From assembly GCF_004217145.1 (NCBI RefSeq), contig NZ_SHKR01000017.1, positions 248,001 through 312,000 on the forward strand: a DNA stretch of 64,000 nucleotides, read 5' to 3'. Positions 16,630 to 25,840 of the stretch are shown piece by piece. Position numbers and translations under genes: made by a program. Positions within the stretch are counted from its first letter, which is position 1. Every line of letters begins with the position of its first letter. The stretch is from Kribbella rubisoli (GTDB taxonomy: Bacteria; Actinomycetota; Actinomycetes; Propionibacteriales; Kribbellaceae). The notes below the pieces were generated by a model. The model was not told where the DNA came from and searched no databases. It saw nothing but the letters and a program-made list of their open reading frames with translations.

Positions 16630-17748
16630 TCAAGACGTGCTGATAGTCACCCGAAGAATGCGGTCGTCGCCGTCGTGCGGCTGGCCGCGGCCGTCGGTGT
16701 TCGACGTCGTCACCCACAACGACCCGTCCGGCGCCACCTCGACCGTGCGCAAACGCCCGTAGGAGTTGGTGAAGAACGCCTGCGGCTCGCCGATTCGCTT
16801 GCCGTCGGCAACTGGTATCGCCCACAACCGCTCACCGCGCAGCGACGCCATGAAGATGTGCCCCTGCGCGAACGCGATCCCCGACGGCGACGCGTCGGCG
16901 GTGTGCCATTGCGCGATCGGATCGGTCATCCCGTCCAGCTGGCTGATCCCCTCGGCGGCGGGCCAGCCGTAGTTCGAGCCGGGCGTGATCACGTTCAGCT
17001 CGTCCCAGGTGTTCTGCCCGAACTCCGCGGCATACAGCTGGTTCCCGTCGAACGCGAGCCCCTGCACGTTCCGGTGCCCCTTGGTGATCCACACCCGCCC
17101 GTCCGGGTTCCCCGGCGCGGCCTTCCCGTCGGTGGTGATCCGCAGGATCTTCCCGCCGAGCGAGTTGTCGTCCTGCGAGTTCGGCCGGTCCGAGCCGTCG
17201 CCGGTCCCGGCGTACAGGAACCCGTCCGGCCCGAACCGCAGCCGCCCGCCGTTGTGGATCGCCGCCTTCGGAATCCCCTCCAGGATCACCTGCTGGTCGG
17301 ACAGCTTCCCGTCCTGGTACGTGATCCGCGCGATCCGGTTGTCGTCGCCGCCTGAGTAGTACGCGTAGACGTACGGCTTGCCCGGATAGCCCGGATCCAC
17401 CGCCAGCCCCAGCAGCCCGCCCTCGGACGAGGACTTCACGTCGTCGACCGTGCCGACCTCCGACACCTGCCCACCGGCGATCCGCTTGACCTTCCCCGAG
17501 TCCCGCTCCGCCACCAGCGCACTCTTGTCCGGCAGGAACGCCAGTCCCCAGGGCACCTCGATACCCGTTGCCACCGTCGACGCCACCGTCAGCTTCACCG
17601 CCGCCGGCTCGCCCACCGTGCTCGCAGTGGACGGCGCTGACGCAGACCCCGAACTACTCGGCGTCGCCTCCGAACACCCGCTGGCCAACGCCAACGCCGC
17701 AACCACTACCGCGGCCTGCCCCCGCCGCCTGACCCTGGTACTACTCAC
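16630..17748 (-). CDS. PQQ-dependent glucose/sorbosone dehydrogenase-family lipoprotein
   Basis: 372 aa. Type II signal peptide with lipobox ASGC (Cys about residue 25), so it is anchored outside the membrane. The mature part is a six-bladed beta-propeller of the GSDH family: GLAFLPDKSALVAERDSGKV, then GLLGLAVDPGYPGK, HNGGRLRFGPDGFLYAGTGD and RNVQGLAFDGNQL. Resembles LppZ (Rv3006) of the syntenic M. tuberculosis region (from memory). It oxidises sugars in some relatives, but the PQQ and calcium ligands were not individually verified, so the activity is uncertain. Confidence 0.8.
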   Translation of the reverse strand: MSSTRVRRRGQAAVVVAALALASGCSEATPSSSGSASAPSTASTVGEPAAVKLTVASTVATGIEVPWGLAFLPDKSALVAERDSGKVKRIAGGQVSEVGTVDDVKSSSEGGLLGLAVDPGYPGKPYVYAYYSGGDDNRIARITYQDGKLSDQQVILEGIPKAAIHNGGRLRFGPDGFLYAGTGDGSDRPNSQDDNSLGGKILRITTDGKAAPGNPDGRVWITKGHRNVQGLAFDGNQLYAAEFGQNTWDELNVITPGSNYGWPAAEGISQLDGMTDPIAQWHTADASPSGIAFAQGHIFMASLRGERLWAIPVADGKRIGEPQAFFTNSYGRLRTVEVAPDGSLWVTTSNTDGRGQPHDGDDRILRVTISTS

Positions 17749-17802
17749 GCCGTCTCCTCCGCTAGACCTGCCTACTTACTACACCGCAGGTCAACGAAAG
17801 GT

Positions 17803-19089
17803 TCAGCTTCCCCAGGTGGGGCGGAGGGGGAAGTGGGAGTTGCCGCGGTCGTCGGGCTTCACTGCGAGGACCTGGTGGAGCTGGATGGTGTTGTGTTCGA
17901 AGCCGGCTCGGCTGGCGGCGAGGTAGAGGCCCCAGATCTTGGCGGTGGCGGGCCCCACTTCGGCGACGGCCTCGTCCCAGTGGGCGACGAGGTTGTCGTT
18001 CCAGGCGGCCAGGGTGAGGGCGTAGTGCTCGCGGAGGTTCTCCTCGTGGCGGACCTCGAAGCCGGCGTCCTGGGCCTCGGCGATGATGCGGCCGGAGCCG
18101 ATCAGTTCGCCGTCGGGGAAGATGTAGCGGTCGATGAAGGCGCCGGTGTGGCGGAAGCGGTTGTCCGGCCGGGTGATGCAGTGGTTGAGCAGCCGGCCGC
18201 CCGGCTTCAGCCGGTCGAGCAGGAACCCGAAGTACGACGGGTAGTTGCGGACGCCGATGTGCTCGGTCAGCCCGATCGAGCTGATCACGTCGAAGTCCCG
18301 CTCGGGTACGTCGCGGTAGTCCAGGTACCGCACCTCGGCCCGGTCCTCGAGCCCCTCGCGCTTGATCGCCTGGGCAGCCCACTCCGCCTGTGCCGCCGAC
18401 AACGTCACGCCGAGAGCCTGTACGCCGTACTCGCGCGCCGCGTGCCGGACCATCCCGCCCCAGCCGCAGCCGACGTCGAGCAGCCGCATGCCCGGCTTGA
18501 GGTCGAGCTTCCGCGCGACCAGGTCGTACTTCTCGTACTGCGCCTCTTCCAGCGTTGCGTCCGGAGTCGGATAAACGGCGCAGGTGTAGGTCATCGACGG
18601 CCCGAGCACCCACTCGTAGAACGTGTTCGACACGTCGTAGTGGTGATGGATCGCCGACTTGTCGCGCGCCTTCGAGTGCCGCAGCCCCTCGAACGTACGC
18701 CGCCACTTCGGCAGATGCTCCTGCGGCGGGGGAGGCGGCGGCTTCAGGTGGCTCCAGCCGAGACTGCGGACGATCCGCAGCGCCTCCGCGGCCGACGGCC
18801 GCTGGAAGTGGAAGCTGTCGAGGATCAGCCGCATCAGCTCGTACGGGTTGCCCGGGTGGACGCCGGTGATCTCCAGATCGCCCATCACGTACGCGCGGAC
18901 CATGCCGAGGTCGCCGGGCGCCGTCAGGATGTACGACAGCCCGCGCTCGGTGGCCAGGTGCATGTGGATCGGCGTGTCCTCCGGTCCGGCCGCGCTGCCG
19001 TCGTACGCCGTGAAGCGGAACGGGAGCCCGCCCGGCATCACGGTCGTGAGGGCTTCGGCGATCGATACCTGGGTCGCTAGCGTCGTCAT
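17803..19089 (-). CDS. SAM-dependent methyltransferase of the cyclopropane-fatty-acid synthase family; probable 10-methylene fatty-acid synthase
   Basis: 428 aa. SAM motif LLDVGCGWGGMVRHAA at about residues 200-215, preceded by the CFA family segment HHYDVSNTFYEWVLGPSMTYTCA. The enzyme family methylates double bonds of phospholipid-bound unsaturated fatty acids. Directly after and overlapping by 4 nt is an FAD-dependent reductase of the type that, in mycobacteria and other actinobacteria, reduces the 10-methylene intermediate to 10-methylstearate (tuberculostearic acid; BfaB/TmsB with BfaA/TmsA). The pairing makes that role more likely than cyclopropanation. Cytoplasmic, membrane-associated substrate. 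Confidence 0.85.
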   Translation of the reverse strand: MTTLATQVSIAEALTTVMPGGLPFRFTAYDGSAAGPEDTPIHMHLATERGLSYILTAPGDLGMVRAYVMGDLEITGVHPGNPYELMRLILDSFHFQRPSAAEALRIVRSLGWSHLKPPPPPPQEHLPKWRRTFEGLRHSKARDKSAIHHHYDVSNTFYEWVLGPSMTYTCAVYPTPDATLEEAQYEKYDLVARKLDLKPGMRLLDVGCGWGGMVRHAAREYGVQALGVTLSAAQAEWAAQAIKREGLEDRAEVRYLDYRDVPERDFDVISSIGLTEHIGVRNYPSYFGFLLDRLKPGGRLLNHCITRPDNRFRHTGAFIDRYIFPDGELIGSGRIIAEAQDAGFEVRHEENLREHYALTLAAWNDNLVAHWDEAVAEVGPATAKIWGLYLAASRAGFEHNTIQLHQVLAVKPDDRGNSHFPLRPTWGS

Positions 19090-20465
19090 CGGCGCGTCAC
19101 CGCCTTCTCGTAGAGCCCGGTGAGCCGGGCGTTCGGGTCGTAGCGTTTCTTCACCTCGGTCAGGGCCGGCACGTTGTACAGCCGGTCGAACGTCTCCCGG
19201 TCGTAGTAGGCGTCGGAGTACAGCGACTTGTGGCCGCCGAACTCGGTGACCGCGGCCTCGATCCGCCGGTTGACGTCTCCGTCGGCGTCCCCGGGGGCGA
19301 TGGCCACGGTGCCCCAGAAGCCGACGTTCACGTAGGTCTCGCCCGGCTTGAGTGGATACAAAGGCCAGTCCGCGGATCCCCGCAGCCGCAGCGGGCACAA
19401 CCAGACCGGCCGCATGCCCACCTCAGCGTCGAACCAGCGCAGGAAGTCCGCGAGCCGCTCGACCGGGATCTCCACATCCTGGACGACACGCTCACGATCC
19501 GGCTGGCCGCGGCGCCGGGCAATCCGCGCCGCCACCTGGTGCCGGTTCTCGAAGCCGACGATCTTGTGGAACACGTCGCTCCGCCGCCAGCGTTTCGGCC
19601 ACAACCGCCGTACGACGGGCTGCTGCGCGCCGAAGGCCGCGGAACACCAGAACCAGTCGGTGTCCCAGCGCCACAGGTAGTCGTGCGCGGTGAGGAAGTC
19701 CTGCTGCCGCTGCTGGATCGAGCGGTAGTAGATCTGCTGGCCGGTGTAGTCGCTCGTCCTGGTCGCGGCGTCGCTGTTGCGGCCGAGCGTCAGGTACGCC
19801 TCGGCCGGGCTGAATACCACCCCGTCGACGAAGTGCACCGGGTCGCCGTCATACGCGCCTGAGGCAACGACCTCGTCGATCGCCGGAGCCAGCTCGTCGA
19901 GGCCGAGCCGCACGTGCCGCAGCGCGACGTACGGCGAGATCTTGTCGAGCTCGATCCGCAACCGGGTCGCGTACCCGAGCGTGCCGTACGAATTCGGGAA
20001 CATCCGGAACAGGTCCGTGTGCTCGCCGTCCGGGCGAGCGGTGACGAGGTCGCCGGCGCCGGTGAGGATGTCGAGCTCGAGCACCGACTCGTGCGGCAAC
20101 CCGGCCCGGAACGACGACGACTCGATGCCGAGTCCGGTCACCGCGCCGCCGAGCGTGATCGTCTTGAGCTGCGGCACGACCATCGGCGTGAGCCCGTACG
20201 GCAGGGTCGCCGCGACCAGGTCCTCGTAGGTGCACATGCCCTGGACGTCGGCCGTCCGCGCGACCGGGTCGACGCCGATCACACCGGTCAGCTTCGACAC
20301 GTCCAGACCCGGCCGGTCGAGCTCGGTTCGCGGCCGGAAGAGATTCGAGGAGCGCTTCGCGAGCCGGACCGGGTCGCCCTGCGGGATGCGCTCGTACGAC
20401 TCCCGCAGTCGCCCGACGGCCTGATCGTGGGCGAGCGTCGCCGCCAGATCCGATGTCGAAGGCAC
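19086..20465 (-). CDS. FAD-dependent oxidoreductase; probable 10-methylene fatty-acid reductase
   Basis: 459 aa from the GTG at 20465. VAO-type FAD domain near the N-terminus: VARTADVQGMCTYEDLVAAT and VPQLKTITLGGAVTGLGIES, similar to DHCR24 and Rv0449c (from memory). The start is uncertain: an in-frame GTG at 20531 would abut the divergent neighbour's start codon; I prefer 20465, which leaves room for a -10 (TACTAT). First gene of a two-gene operon with the CFA-family methyltransferase (ATGA overlap), so the pair probably builds 10-methyl branched fatty acids such as tuberculostearic acid. Confidence 0.8.
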   Translation of the reverse strand: MPSTSDLAATLAHDQAVGRLRESYERIPQGDPVRLAKRSSNLFRPRTELDRPGLDVSKLTGVIGVDPVARTADVQGMCTYEDLVAATLPYGLTPMVVPQLKTITLGGAVTGLGIESSSFRAGLPHESVLELDILTGAGDLVTARPDGEHTDLFRMFPNSYGTLGYATRLRIELDKISPYVALRHVRLGLDELAPAIDEVVASGAYDGDPVHFVDGVVFSPAEAYLTLGRNSDAATRTSDYTGQQIYYRSIQQRQQDFLTAHDYLWRWDTDWFWCSAAFGAQQPVVRRLWPKRWRRSDVFHKIVGFENRHQVAARIARRRGQPDRERVVQDVEIPVERLADFLRWFDAEVGMRPVWLCPLRLRGSADWPLYPLKPGETYVNVGFWGTVAIAPGDADGDVNRRIEAAVTEFGGHKSLYSDAYYDRETFDRLYNVPALTEVKKRYDPNARLTGLYEKAVTRR

Positions 20466-20515
20466 CGATCCAGAGTACGACGATGCACCCGCTCCGGCAC
20501 CGGAAAAGTCATCGG

Positions 20516-20525
20516 ATAGTAGGTT
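20516..20525. promoter_or_regulatory. Overlapping divergent -10 elements
   Basis: Minus-strand TACTAT (20521-20516) and plus-strand TAGGTT (20520-20525) overlap by two bases. The plus one lies 6 nt before the ATG at 20532 (leaderless), the minus one about 50 nt before the preferred GTG at 20465. The two transcription units would compete for one promoter region. Confidence 0.4.
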
Positions 20526-20531
20526 CGTCAC

Positions 20532-21461
20532 ATGGCTGACGTGAGGGCTTGGCTGCCCTGGGAGAACCCCGACGATTTCCTCGGCGGCATGCCGGAGGGG
20601 TACGACGTGGACTTCTACGCCGGCGGTGAGCGGCCGGCGTCGCTGGACCAGGTGGAGTTCTACGTGCCGAGCTACATGGGCGGCGGCGACGTGCTCGACA
20701 TCGTCCGCGAGATGCCCGCGCTGAAGGTCGTGCAGCTGCAGACGGCCGGGTTCGAGCACGTCCAGTCGCGCCTCGCCGAGGGCGTGACGTTGTGCAACGC
20801 GCGCGGCGTCCACGACGCGTCGACGGCCGAGCTCGCGGTCGGGCTGATCCTGGCGACGTACCGGCGGCTGCCGCGGGCCGTCCGCGACCAGGAGCGGGCG
20901 GTCTGGCCGGACTCCTACGACGAGGTCGACGACTCGCTCGCGGACCGGACCGTGATGATCCTCGGGTACGGCGCGATCGGCGAGGCGCTCGAACGGCGGC
21001 TGAGCGGATTCGAGTGCGAGGTGATCCGGGTCGCGCGACGGGAGCGGGGCGGCGTACACCCGATCTCCGAGCTGCCGGAGCTGCTGCCGCGCGCGGACGT
21101 CGTCGTACTGCTGACGCCGGCCACCCCGGAGACGACGCGGATGGTGGATGCCAAGTTCCTGGCGAGCATGAAGGACGGCGCGCTGCTGGTGAACGTCGCG
21201 CGCGGTGTCGTGGTGGACACGGACGCGCTGCTGACCGAGCTCCGTACGCGCCGTATCAGCGCCGCCCTGGACGTCACCGACCCCGAGCCGTTGCCCGCCG
21301 GACATCCGCTGTGGTCTGCTCCGAACGTACTGATCAATCCGCATCGCGGCGGTGCCTCGACGGCGTTCGCGCCGCGCGTGGCCCGGCTGGTGCGTGCGCA
21401 GCTTGAGCGCTACGCGTCCGGGGTACCGCTCATCAACGTGGTGGCAGGTCCGCCACGGTAA
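20532..21461 (+). CDS. NAD(P)-binding 2-hydroxyacid dehydrogenase (phosphoglycerate-dehydrogenase-like)
   Basis: 309 aa, D-2-hydroxyacid dehydrogenase fold. The nucleotide-binding turn ILGYGAIGEAL begins at about residue 140, VNVARGVVVDTDAL contains the catalytic Arg, and NPHRGGAS contains the catalytic His. Shorter at both ends than SerA and without an ACT domain, so not serine biosynthesis (serA is at 35059). Substrate unknown. A 21-bp gap separates it from the BNR-repeat gene. Confidence 0.85.
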   Translation: MADVRAWLPWENPDDFLGGMPEGYDVDFYAGGERPASLDQVEFYVPSYMGGGDVLDIVREMPALKVVQLQTAGFEHVQSRLAEGVTLCNARGVHDASTAELAVGLILATYRRLPRAVRDQERAVWPDSYDEVDDSLADRTVMILGYGAIGEALERRLSGFECEVIRVARRERGGVHPISELPELLPRADVVVLLTPATPETTRMVDAKFLASMKDGALLVNVARGVVVDTDALLTELRTRRISAALDVTDPEPLPAGHPLWSAPNVLINPHRGGASTAFAPRVARLVRAQLERYASGVPLINVVAGPPR

Positions 21462-21482
21462 CCATCAAGTAGGAGGACGACG

Positions 21483-22577
21483 ATGTCCGAGGCCGTACTG
21501 CTGATCGGAACCAAGAAGGGTCTCTGGATCGGCCGGAGCGACGCTGCCCGCAGGCAGTGGCGACTGGACGGGCCGGTCCCGGAGTTCGAGATGCAGGGTG
21601 TGTACGCCGTGGGCATCGACACCCGTGGCGACCGTCCGCGGCTGTTCGTCGGCGGCACCAGCGAGCACTGGGGTCCGGCGGTCTTCCACTCCGACGACCT
21701 GGGCGCGACCTGGGCCGAGCCGCCGGAGGGCTCGATCGGCTTCCCGGCCGACGCTGAAGCCTCGCTCGAGCGGGTCTGGCAGATCCAGCCCGGCCCGTCC
21801 GGCCAGCCTGGTGTTGTGTACGCCGGTTCGCAGCCGTCCGCGCTGTGGAAGTCGACCGACGGCGGAGTGACGTTCGAGCTGGTCCGCGGGTTGTGGGACC
21901 ACCCGCACCGGACCGAGTGGGACGCCGGGTTCGGCGGGCAGGCCGTGCACACGGTGCTCCCGCACCCCACGGACCCCGATCGAGTCAGCGTCGCGATGTC
22001 AACCGGTGGTGTCTACCAGACGACCGACGGCGGTACGTCGTGGTCGCCGGCCAACCAGGGCATCCAGGCGAAGTTCTTCCCCGACCCGTACCCCGAGTTC
22101 GGCCAGTGTGTGCACAAGCTCGCCGGGCACCCCGACGTACCCGAGCGGATGTTCGCGCAGAACCACCACGGCGTGTACCGGTCGGACGACGGCGGCGCCA
22201 TCTGGAAGTCGATCGCGGACGGGCTCCCGTCGGACTTCGGCTTCCCGATCGTGGTGCACCCACACGAACCAGAGACTGTATACGTATTCCCACTGGTTGC
22301 GGACGGCAACAGGATCCCGACCGGGGCGAAGTGCCGCGTCTACCGGTCTCGCGACGCCGGCTCCACCTGGGAGCCGTTGTCCGCCGGGCTGCCAGACGTG
22401 TCGTATGTGCCGGTACTGCGGGACGCGATGACGACCGACACCGCGGATCCGGCCGGCGTGTACGTCGGCACGCGCGACGGCTGCGTCTACGCGAGCGCCG
22501 ACGCCGGCGACAGCTGGGTCGAGGTCGCCAGCCACCTGCCCGACGTACTCACGGTGCGCGCCGCGGTGGTCGGATGA
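21483..22577 (+). CDS. BNR-repeat beta-propeller protein (sialidase/VPS10-like), cytoplasmic
   Basis: 364 aa without signal peptide. At least five Asp-box (S/T-x-D-x-G-x-T/S-W/F) repeats are visible: HSDDLGATW, KSTDGGVTF, QTTDGGTSW, RSDDGGAIW, RSRDAGSTW, plus ASADAGDSW. Such propellers occur in sialidases but also in non-catalytic sensors; no sialidase active-site arginines were verified. It overlaps the following MoaD/ThiS-like gene by 4 nt (ATGA), and the pair is a recurring one in actinobacteria as I recall. GGAGGACG precedes the start. Role unknown. Confidence 0.8.
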   Translation: MSEAVLLIGTKKGLWIGRSDAARRQWRLDGPVPEFEMQGVYAVGIDTRGDRPRLFVGGTSEHWGPAVFHSDDLGATWAEPPEGSIGFPADAEASLERVWQIQPGPSGQPGVVYAGSQPSALWKSTDGGVTFELVRGLWDHPHRTEWDAGFGGQAVHTVLPHPTDPDRVSVAMSTGGVYQTTDGGTSWSPANQGIQAKFFPDPYPEFGQCVHKLAGHPDVPERMFAQNHHGVYRSDDGGAIWKSIADGLPSDFGFPIVVHPHEPETVYVFPLVADGNRIPTGAKCRVYRSRDAGSTWEPLSAGLPDVSYVPVLRDAMTTDTADPAGVYVGTRDGCVYASADAGDSWVEVASHLPDVLTVRAAVVG

Positions 22578-22837
22578 TCGCAGTACGCCTGCCCACCGTG
22601 CTCCGCCCGTTCGCCGGCGGCGCCGAGCGGGTCGAGGTCGAAGGTACGACGGTCGCCGAGGCGTTCGCAGCGCTGGACGCGCCATTGCGCCGACGGCTCA
22701 CCGACGAGCAGGGCGGTCTGCGCCGGCACGTGAACATCTATCTGCGCGACGACAACATCCGCGACCTCGACGGCCTCGACACTCCGCTCGCCGACGGTGA
22801 CGAGCTCCTGGTGCTGCCGAGCGTCGCCGGAGGGTGA
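22574..22837 (+). CDS. MoaD/ThiS-family ubiquitin-like small sulfur-carrier protein
   Basis: 87 aa with the beta-grasp fold pattern and a C-terminal Gly-Gly (LLVLPSVAGG), the site that is adenylated and thiocarboxylated in MoaD and ThiS. It overlaps the BNR-repeat gene by 4 nt. No E1-like (MoeB/ThiF) or target gene is adjacent, so the pathway it serves (molybdopterin, thiamine, cysteine or another) cannot be told from context. Confidence 0.85.
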   Translation: MIAVRLPTVLRPFAGGAERVEVEGTTVAEAFAALDAPLRRRLTDEQGGLRRHVNIYLRDDNIRDLDGLDTPLADGDELLVLPSVAGG

Positions 22838-22979
22838 CAACCCGCTGTCACCGGCCGATGGCGCTCTGGTGACTGTGGGTGCCGAAGGGTTGTGGGCCTG
22901 CCCGGTGCCGATTTAGATTCGCCCGAGGGGGCCGACGGCTGGGCCGTCGCCTGGGGGGTGCCCGGGGGAGGGGCACCTT

Positions 22980-25247
22980 ATGCACGCGTTTTTGGACCGG
23001 CTCGGGCGGGGAGCGGCACGCTTTCACTGGTTCGTGATCGCCGGCTGGCTGGTGGTGGTCGTCGGCCTGTTCGTACTGCGGTCCGCGTTCGGCGGCACGT
23101 ACGTCAACAACTACACGGTTCCGGGCAGTGAATCGTCCGCTGGTTTGAACATCCTGAACAAGGACTTCGCCAGCGCCGGCGGGTACTCGGGCTCGATCGT
23201 GTTCCACGCCAAGACCGGCGCGGTGTCCGAGCACGCCGACGCGGTCAAGTCGTCGATGGAGGCCGTCGGCAAGCTGCCCGACGTCGTCACCGCCGTCGAT
23301 CCGCTGGCGCAGAGCTCCTCGAGCTCACCATCGCCGTACATCTCGAAGGACGGCAGCATCGTCAATGCGCCGGTCTCGTTTTCGGTGGTGCCGGCGTCGC
23401 TCGACAAGTCGTACGTCGACAAGCTGGACGCGGCCGTCCAGCCGGCCCGGGCGGCCGGGTTGCAGGTCGAGTACGGCGGGGGCACCGGCCAGATCGGGAA
23501 ACAGGCGGACGACGGCCCGTCGGAGGCGATCGGTCTCGCCCTCGCGCTGTTGCTCCTGTTCCTGATGTTCCGGTCGGTGGTCGCGTCCGGACTGCCGCTG
23601 GTGGCGGCGGTCTTCAGCGTCGGCGGCGGGCTGGCGGTCCTCGGGTTGCTCGCCGCGGTCAAGGACTTCCCGGTCTCGGCGCCGACTGTGGCGACACTGC
23701 TCGGGCTCGGTGTCGCGATCGACTACGGCCTCTTCCTGGTGTCGCGGCATCGCGAGCAACTGGACGACGGCATGGGCGTCGTCGAGTCGGCGGGCCGCGC
23801 GGAGTCCACCTCGGGCGCTGCGATTTTGGTTGCCGGCGGCACCGTTGTGATCGCGATCCTCGGCCTGTACGTGTCCGGCGTACCGTTCGTCGGCGCGCTC
23901 GGCCTGTCGTCGGCGATCGTCGTCGCGGTGACCGTGCTGGCCGCTCTGACGCTCATCCCGGCGCTGCTCGGCCTGGCGAAGTTCACGGTGCTGAACCGCA
24001 AGGACCGCCATCACCTCGCCGACGAACGCGAGCTCGAGGCCGGCCTCGCGGACGAGACCGCGATCGCCGCGCACCGCGCGGAGGAACGCGAACGCCGCGA
24101 CACCAAGCACGAGCAGAGTGCCTTCGCTCGCTGGGGCCGCAAGGTGAGCGATCGGCCGTGGCCGTACGGCATCGCCGCGACGCTGGTGCTGCTCGTGCTC
24201 GCGATCCCGCTGCTGTCGATGAACCTCGGCCAGCTCGACGCCGGAACCGATCCGGCCGGCGACTCCAGCCGGAAGGCGTACGACCTGATCGCGCAAGGGT
24301 TCGGCCCCGGCGCCAACGGCCCGCTGACGGTCGTCGTACAGCTGCCGTCATCGGGTGACAAACAGACCTTGCTGAGCGGGCTCAGCTCCACGTTGCAGAA
24401 GACACCCGGGGTCGCCGCGGTCCAGCCGCCGAACACGAACAGCGCCGGGACGACGGCCATCATCAACGTCATCCCGACCACCTCGCCGTCGTCGGCCGAG
24501 ACCGAGGACCTGGTCAACCGGATCCGCGACGATGTGCTGTCCGGCCAGCAGGAACCGACGTACGTCGTCGGCACCACGGCCGGGTACGTCGACTTCACCG
24601 AGAAGGTCGGCAGCCGGATGCCGTGGCTGATCGGGGCCGTCGTGGTGCTCGCGTTCCTGCTGCTCACGGTGGCGTTCCGCTCGCTGCTGATCGGGGTGAA
24701 GGCGGCCGTGCTGAACCTGCTGTCGGTCGGGGCGGCGTACGGCGTGATCGTCGCGGTCTTCCAATGGGGCTGGGGATCGTCGCTGGTCGGGATCGACGAG
24801 AACGTGCCGATCCCGTCGTTCGTGCCGATGCTGATGTTCGCGATCGTGTTCGGGCTGTCGATGGACTACGAGGTGTTCCTGCTGTCCCGGGTGCACGAGG
24901 CGTGGATCGCGACGAAGGACAGCCATCGCGCGGTGGCGATCGGGATCGGCGCGACGGCCCGCGTCATCACCACCGCGGCCGCGATCATGATCGTGGTCTT
25001 CCTGAGCTTCGTGCTGGACGACGACCCGACGGTGAAGATGCTCGCGGTCGGGATGGCGGTCGCGGTGCTGATCGACGCCAGCGTGGTCCGGATGATCCTG
25101 GTGCCGTCGGTGATGACGCTGCTCGGCGATCGGGCCTGGTGGCTGCCGCGCTGGCTCGACCGGATCGTCCCCGATATCCAGCTCGAGGGCGGTCCGCCGC
25201 CCGCACCGCCGGAGCCGGCGAAGGAGAAGATCGACGTCCCCGGCTGA
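22980..25247 (+). CDS. MMPL/RND-superfamily membrane exporter
   Basis: 755 aa with the two-half MMPL architecture: helix 1 at about 15-35, first large extracellular loop to about 180, helices 2-6, a cytoplasmic linker with many charged residues (about 340-390), helix 7, second loop, helices 8-12. Proton-relay-type segments are GLGVAIDYGLFLVSRHRE and FGLSMDYEVFLLSRVHEAW. Ends in a Pro-rich tail. Family members export lipids or drugs. A GGGGGAGGGG Shine-Dalgarno precedes the ATG. Monocistronic. Substrate unknown; nearby lipid-modification genes may or may not be related. Confidence 0.9.
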   Translation: MHAFLDRLGRGAARFHWFVIAGWLVVVVGLFVLRSAFGGTYVNNYTVPGSESSAGLNILNKDFASAGGYSGSIVFHAKTGAVSEHADAVKSSMEAVGKLPDVVTAVDPLAQSSSSSPSPYISKDGSIVNAPVSFSVVPASLDKSYVDKLDAAVQPARAAGLQVEYGGGTGQIGKQADDGPSEAIGLALALLLLFLMFRSVVASGLPLVAAVFSVGGGLAVLGLLAAVKDFPVSAPTVATLLGLGVAIDYGLFLVSRHREQLDDGMGVVESAGRAESTSGAAILVAGGTVVIAILGLYVSGVPFVGALGLSSAIVVAVTVLAALTLIPALLGLAKFTVLNRKDRHHLADERELEAGLADETAIAAHRAEERERRDTKHEQSAFARWGRKVSDRPWPYGIAATLVLLVLAIPLLSMNLGQLDAGTDPAGDSSRKAYDLIAQGFGPGANGPLTVVVQLPSSGDKQTLLSGLSSTLQKTPGVAAVQPPNTNSAGTTAIINVIPTTSPSSAETEDLVNRIRDDVLSGQQEPTYVVGTTAGYVDFTEKVGSRMPWLIGAVVVLAFLLLTVAFRSLLIGVKAAVLNLLSVGAAYGVIVAVFQWGWGSSLVGIDENVPIPSFVPMLMFAIVFGLSMDYEVFLLSRVHEAWIATKDSHRAVAIGIGATARVITTAAAIMIVVFLSFVLDDDPTVKMLAVGMAVAVLIDASVVRMILVPSVMTLLGDRAWWLPRWLDRIVPDIQLEGGPPPAPPEPAKEKIDVPG

Positions 25248-25305
25248 TCAGGGCGGAAAAGAAAAGACTGCAGTTTGCCGGCGGGTTTGGTTAGCGTCGG
25301 GCGTC

Positions 25306-25839
25306 ATGAGCAACGTCCTTCTGCTGACCGGCCCGCCGGGCTCCGGCAAGACCACCGTGGCCCGTCTCGTCGCGACCGACGCGCCGCGGCCGACCGTCCA
25401 TGTCACGACCGACGAGTTCTACCGGGCGATCCGCACCGGCTTCATCGCGCCGTACCTGCCCGGCGCGCAACGGCAGAACGAGGTTGTCGTCGACGTGATC
25501 GTGGCGACGGTTTCGGTCTATGCGCGCGGCGGCTACGACGTGGTGGTGGACGGGATCATCGGTCCGTGGTTCCTCGCGCCGTTCCGTGCGGCCGCCCGCG
25601 ATTGGTCGATGTCGTACGTCGTACTGCGGCCCGACCTGGCGACGACCCTCGAGCGGGCGCGGTCCCGCGCCGCCGGTGAACTGAAGGACGTCGCGGCGAT
25701 CACCGGCCTGCACGGGGCGTTCGCGGACCTCGGCGAGCTCGAGCCGCACGCGATCGACACGTCGGCATTCGATCCCGCCGCGACTGCTGCCGAGGTCCGC
25801 AAAATTGTTGCCTCAGGCGACTACCTGCTCGGCGCGTGA
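25306..25839 (+). CDS. P-loop ATPase/kinase (chloramphenicol phosphotransferase-like fold)
   Basis: 177 aa. Walker A GPPGSGKTT at residues 9-17, then VTTDEFYRAI with a candidate catalytic Asp, and a C-terminal helical part. This size and pattern are typical of small-molecule kinases annotated as AAA or zeta-toxin/CPT-like. No signal peptide. Its stop is one base from the end of the convergent AICAR transformylase gene. Substrate unknown. Confidence 0.75.
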   Translation: MSNVLLLTGPPGSGKTTVARLVATDAPRPTVHVTTDEFYRAIRTGFIAPYLPGAQRQNEVVVDVIVATVSVYARGGYDVVVDGIIGPWFLAPFRAAARDWSMSYVVLRPDLATTLERARSRAAGELKDVAAITGLHGAFADLGELEPHAIDTSAFDPAATAAEVRKIVASGDYLLGA

Positions 25840-25840
25840 A

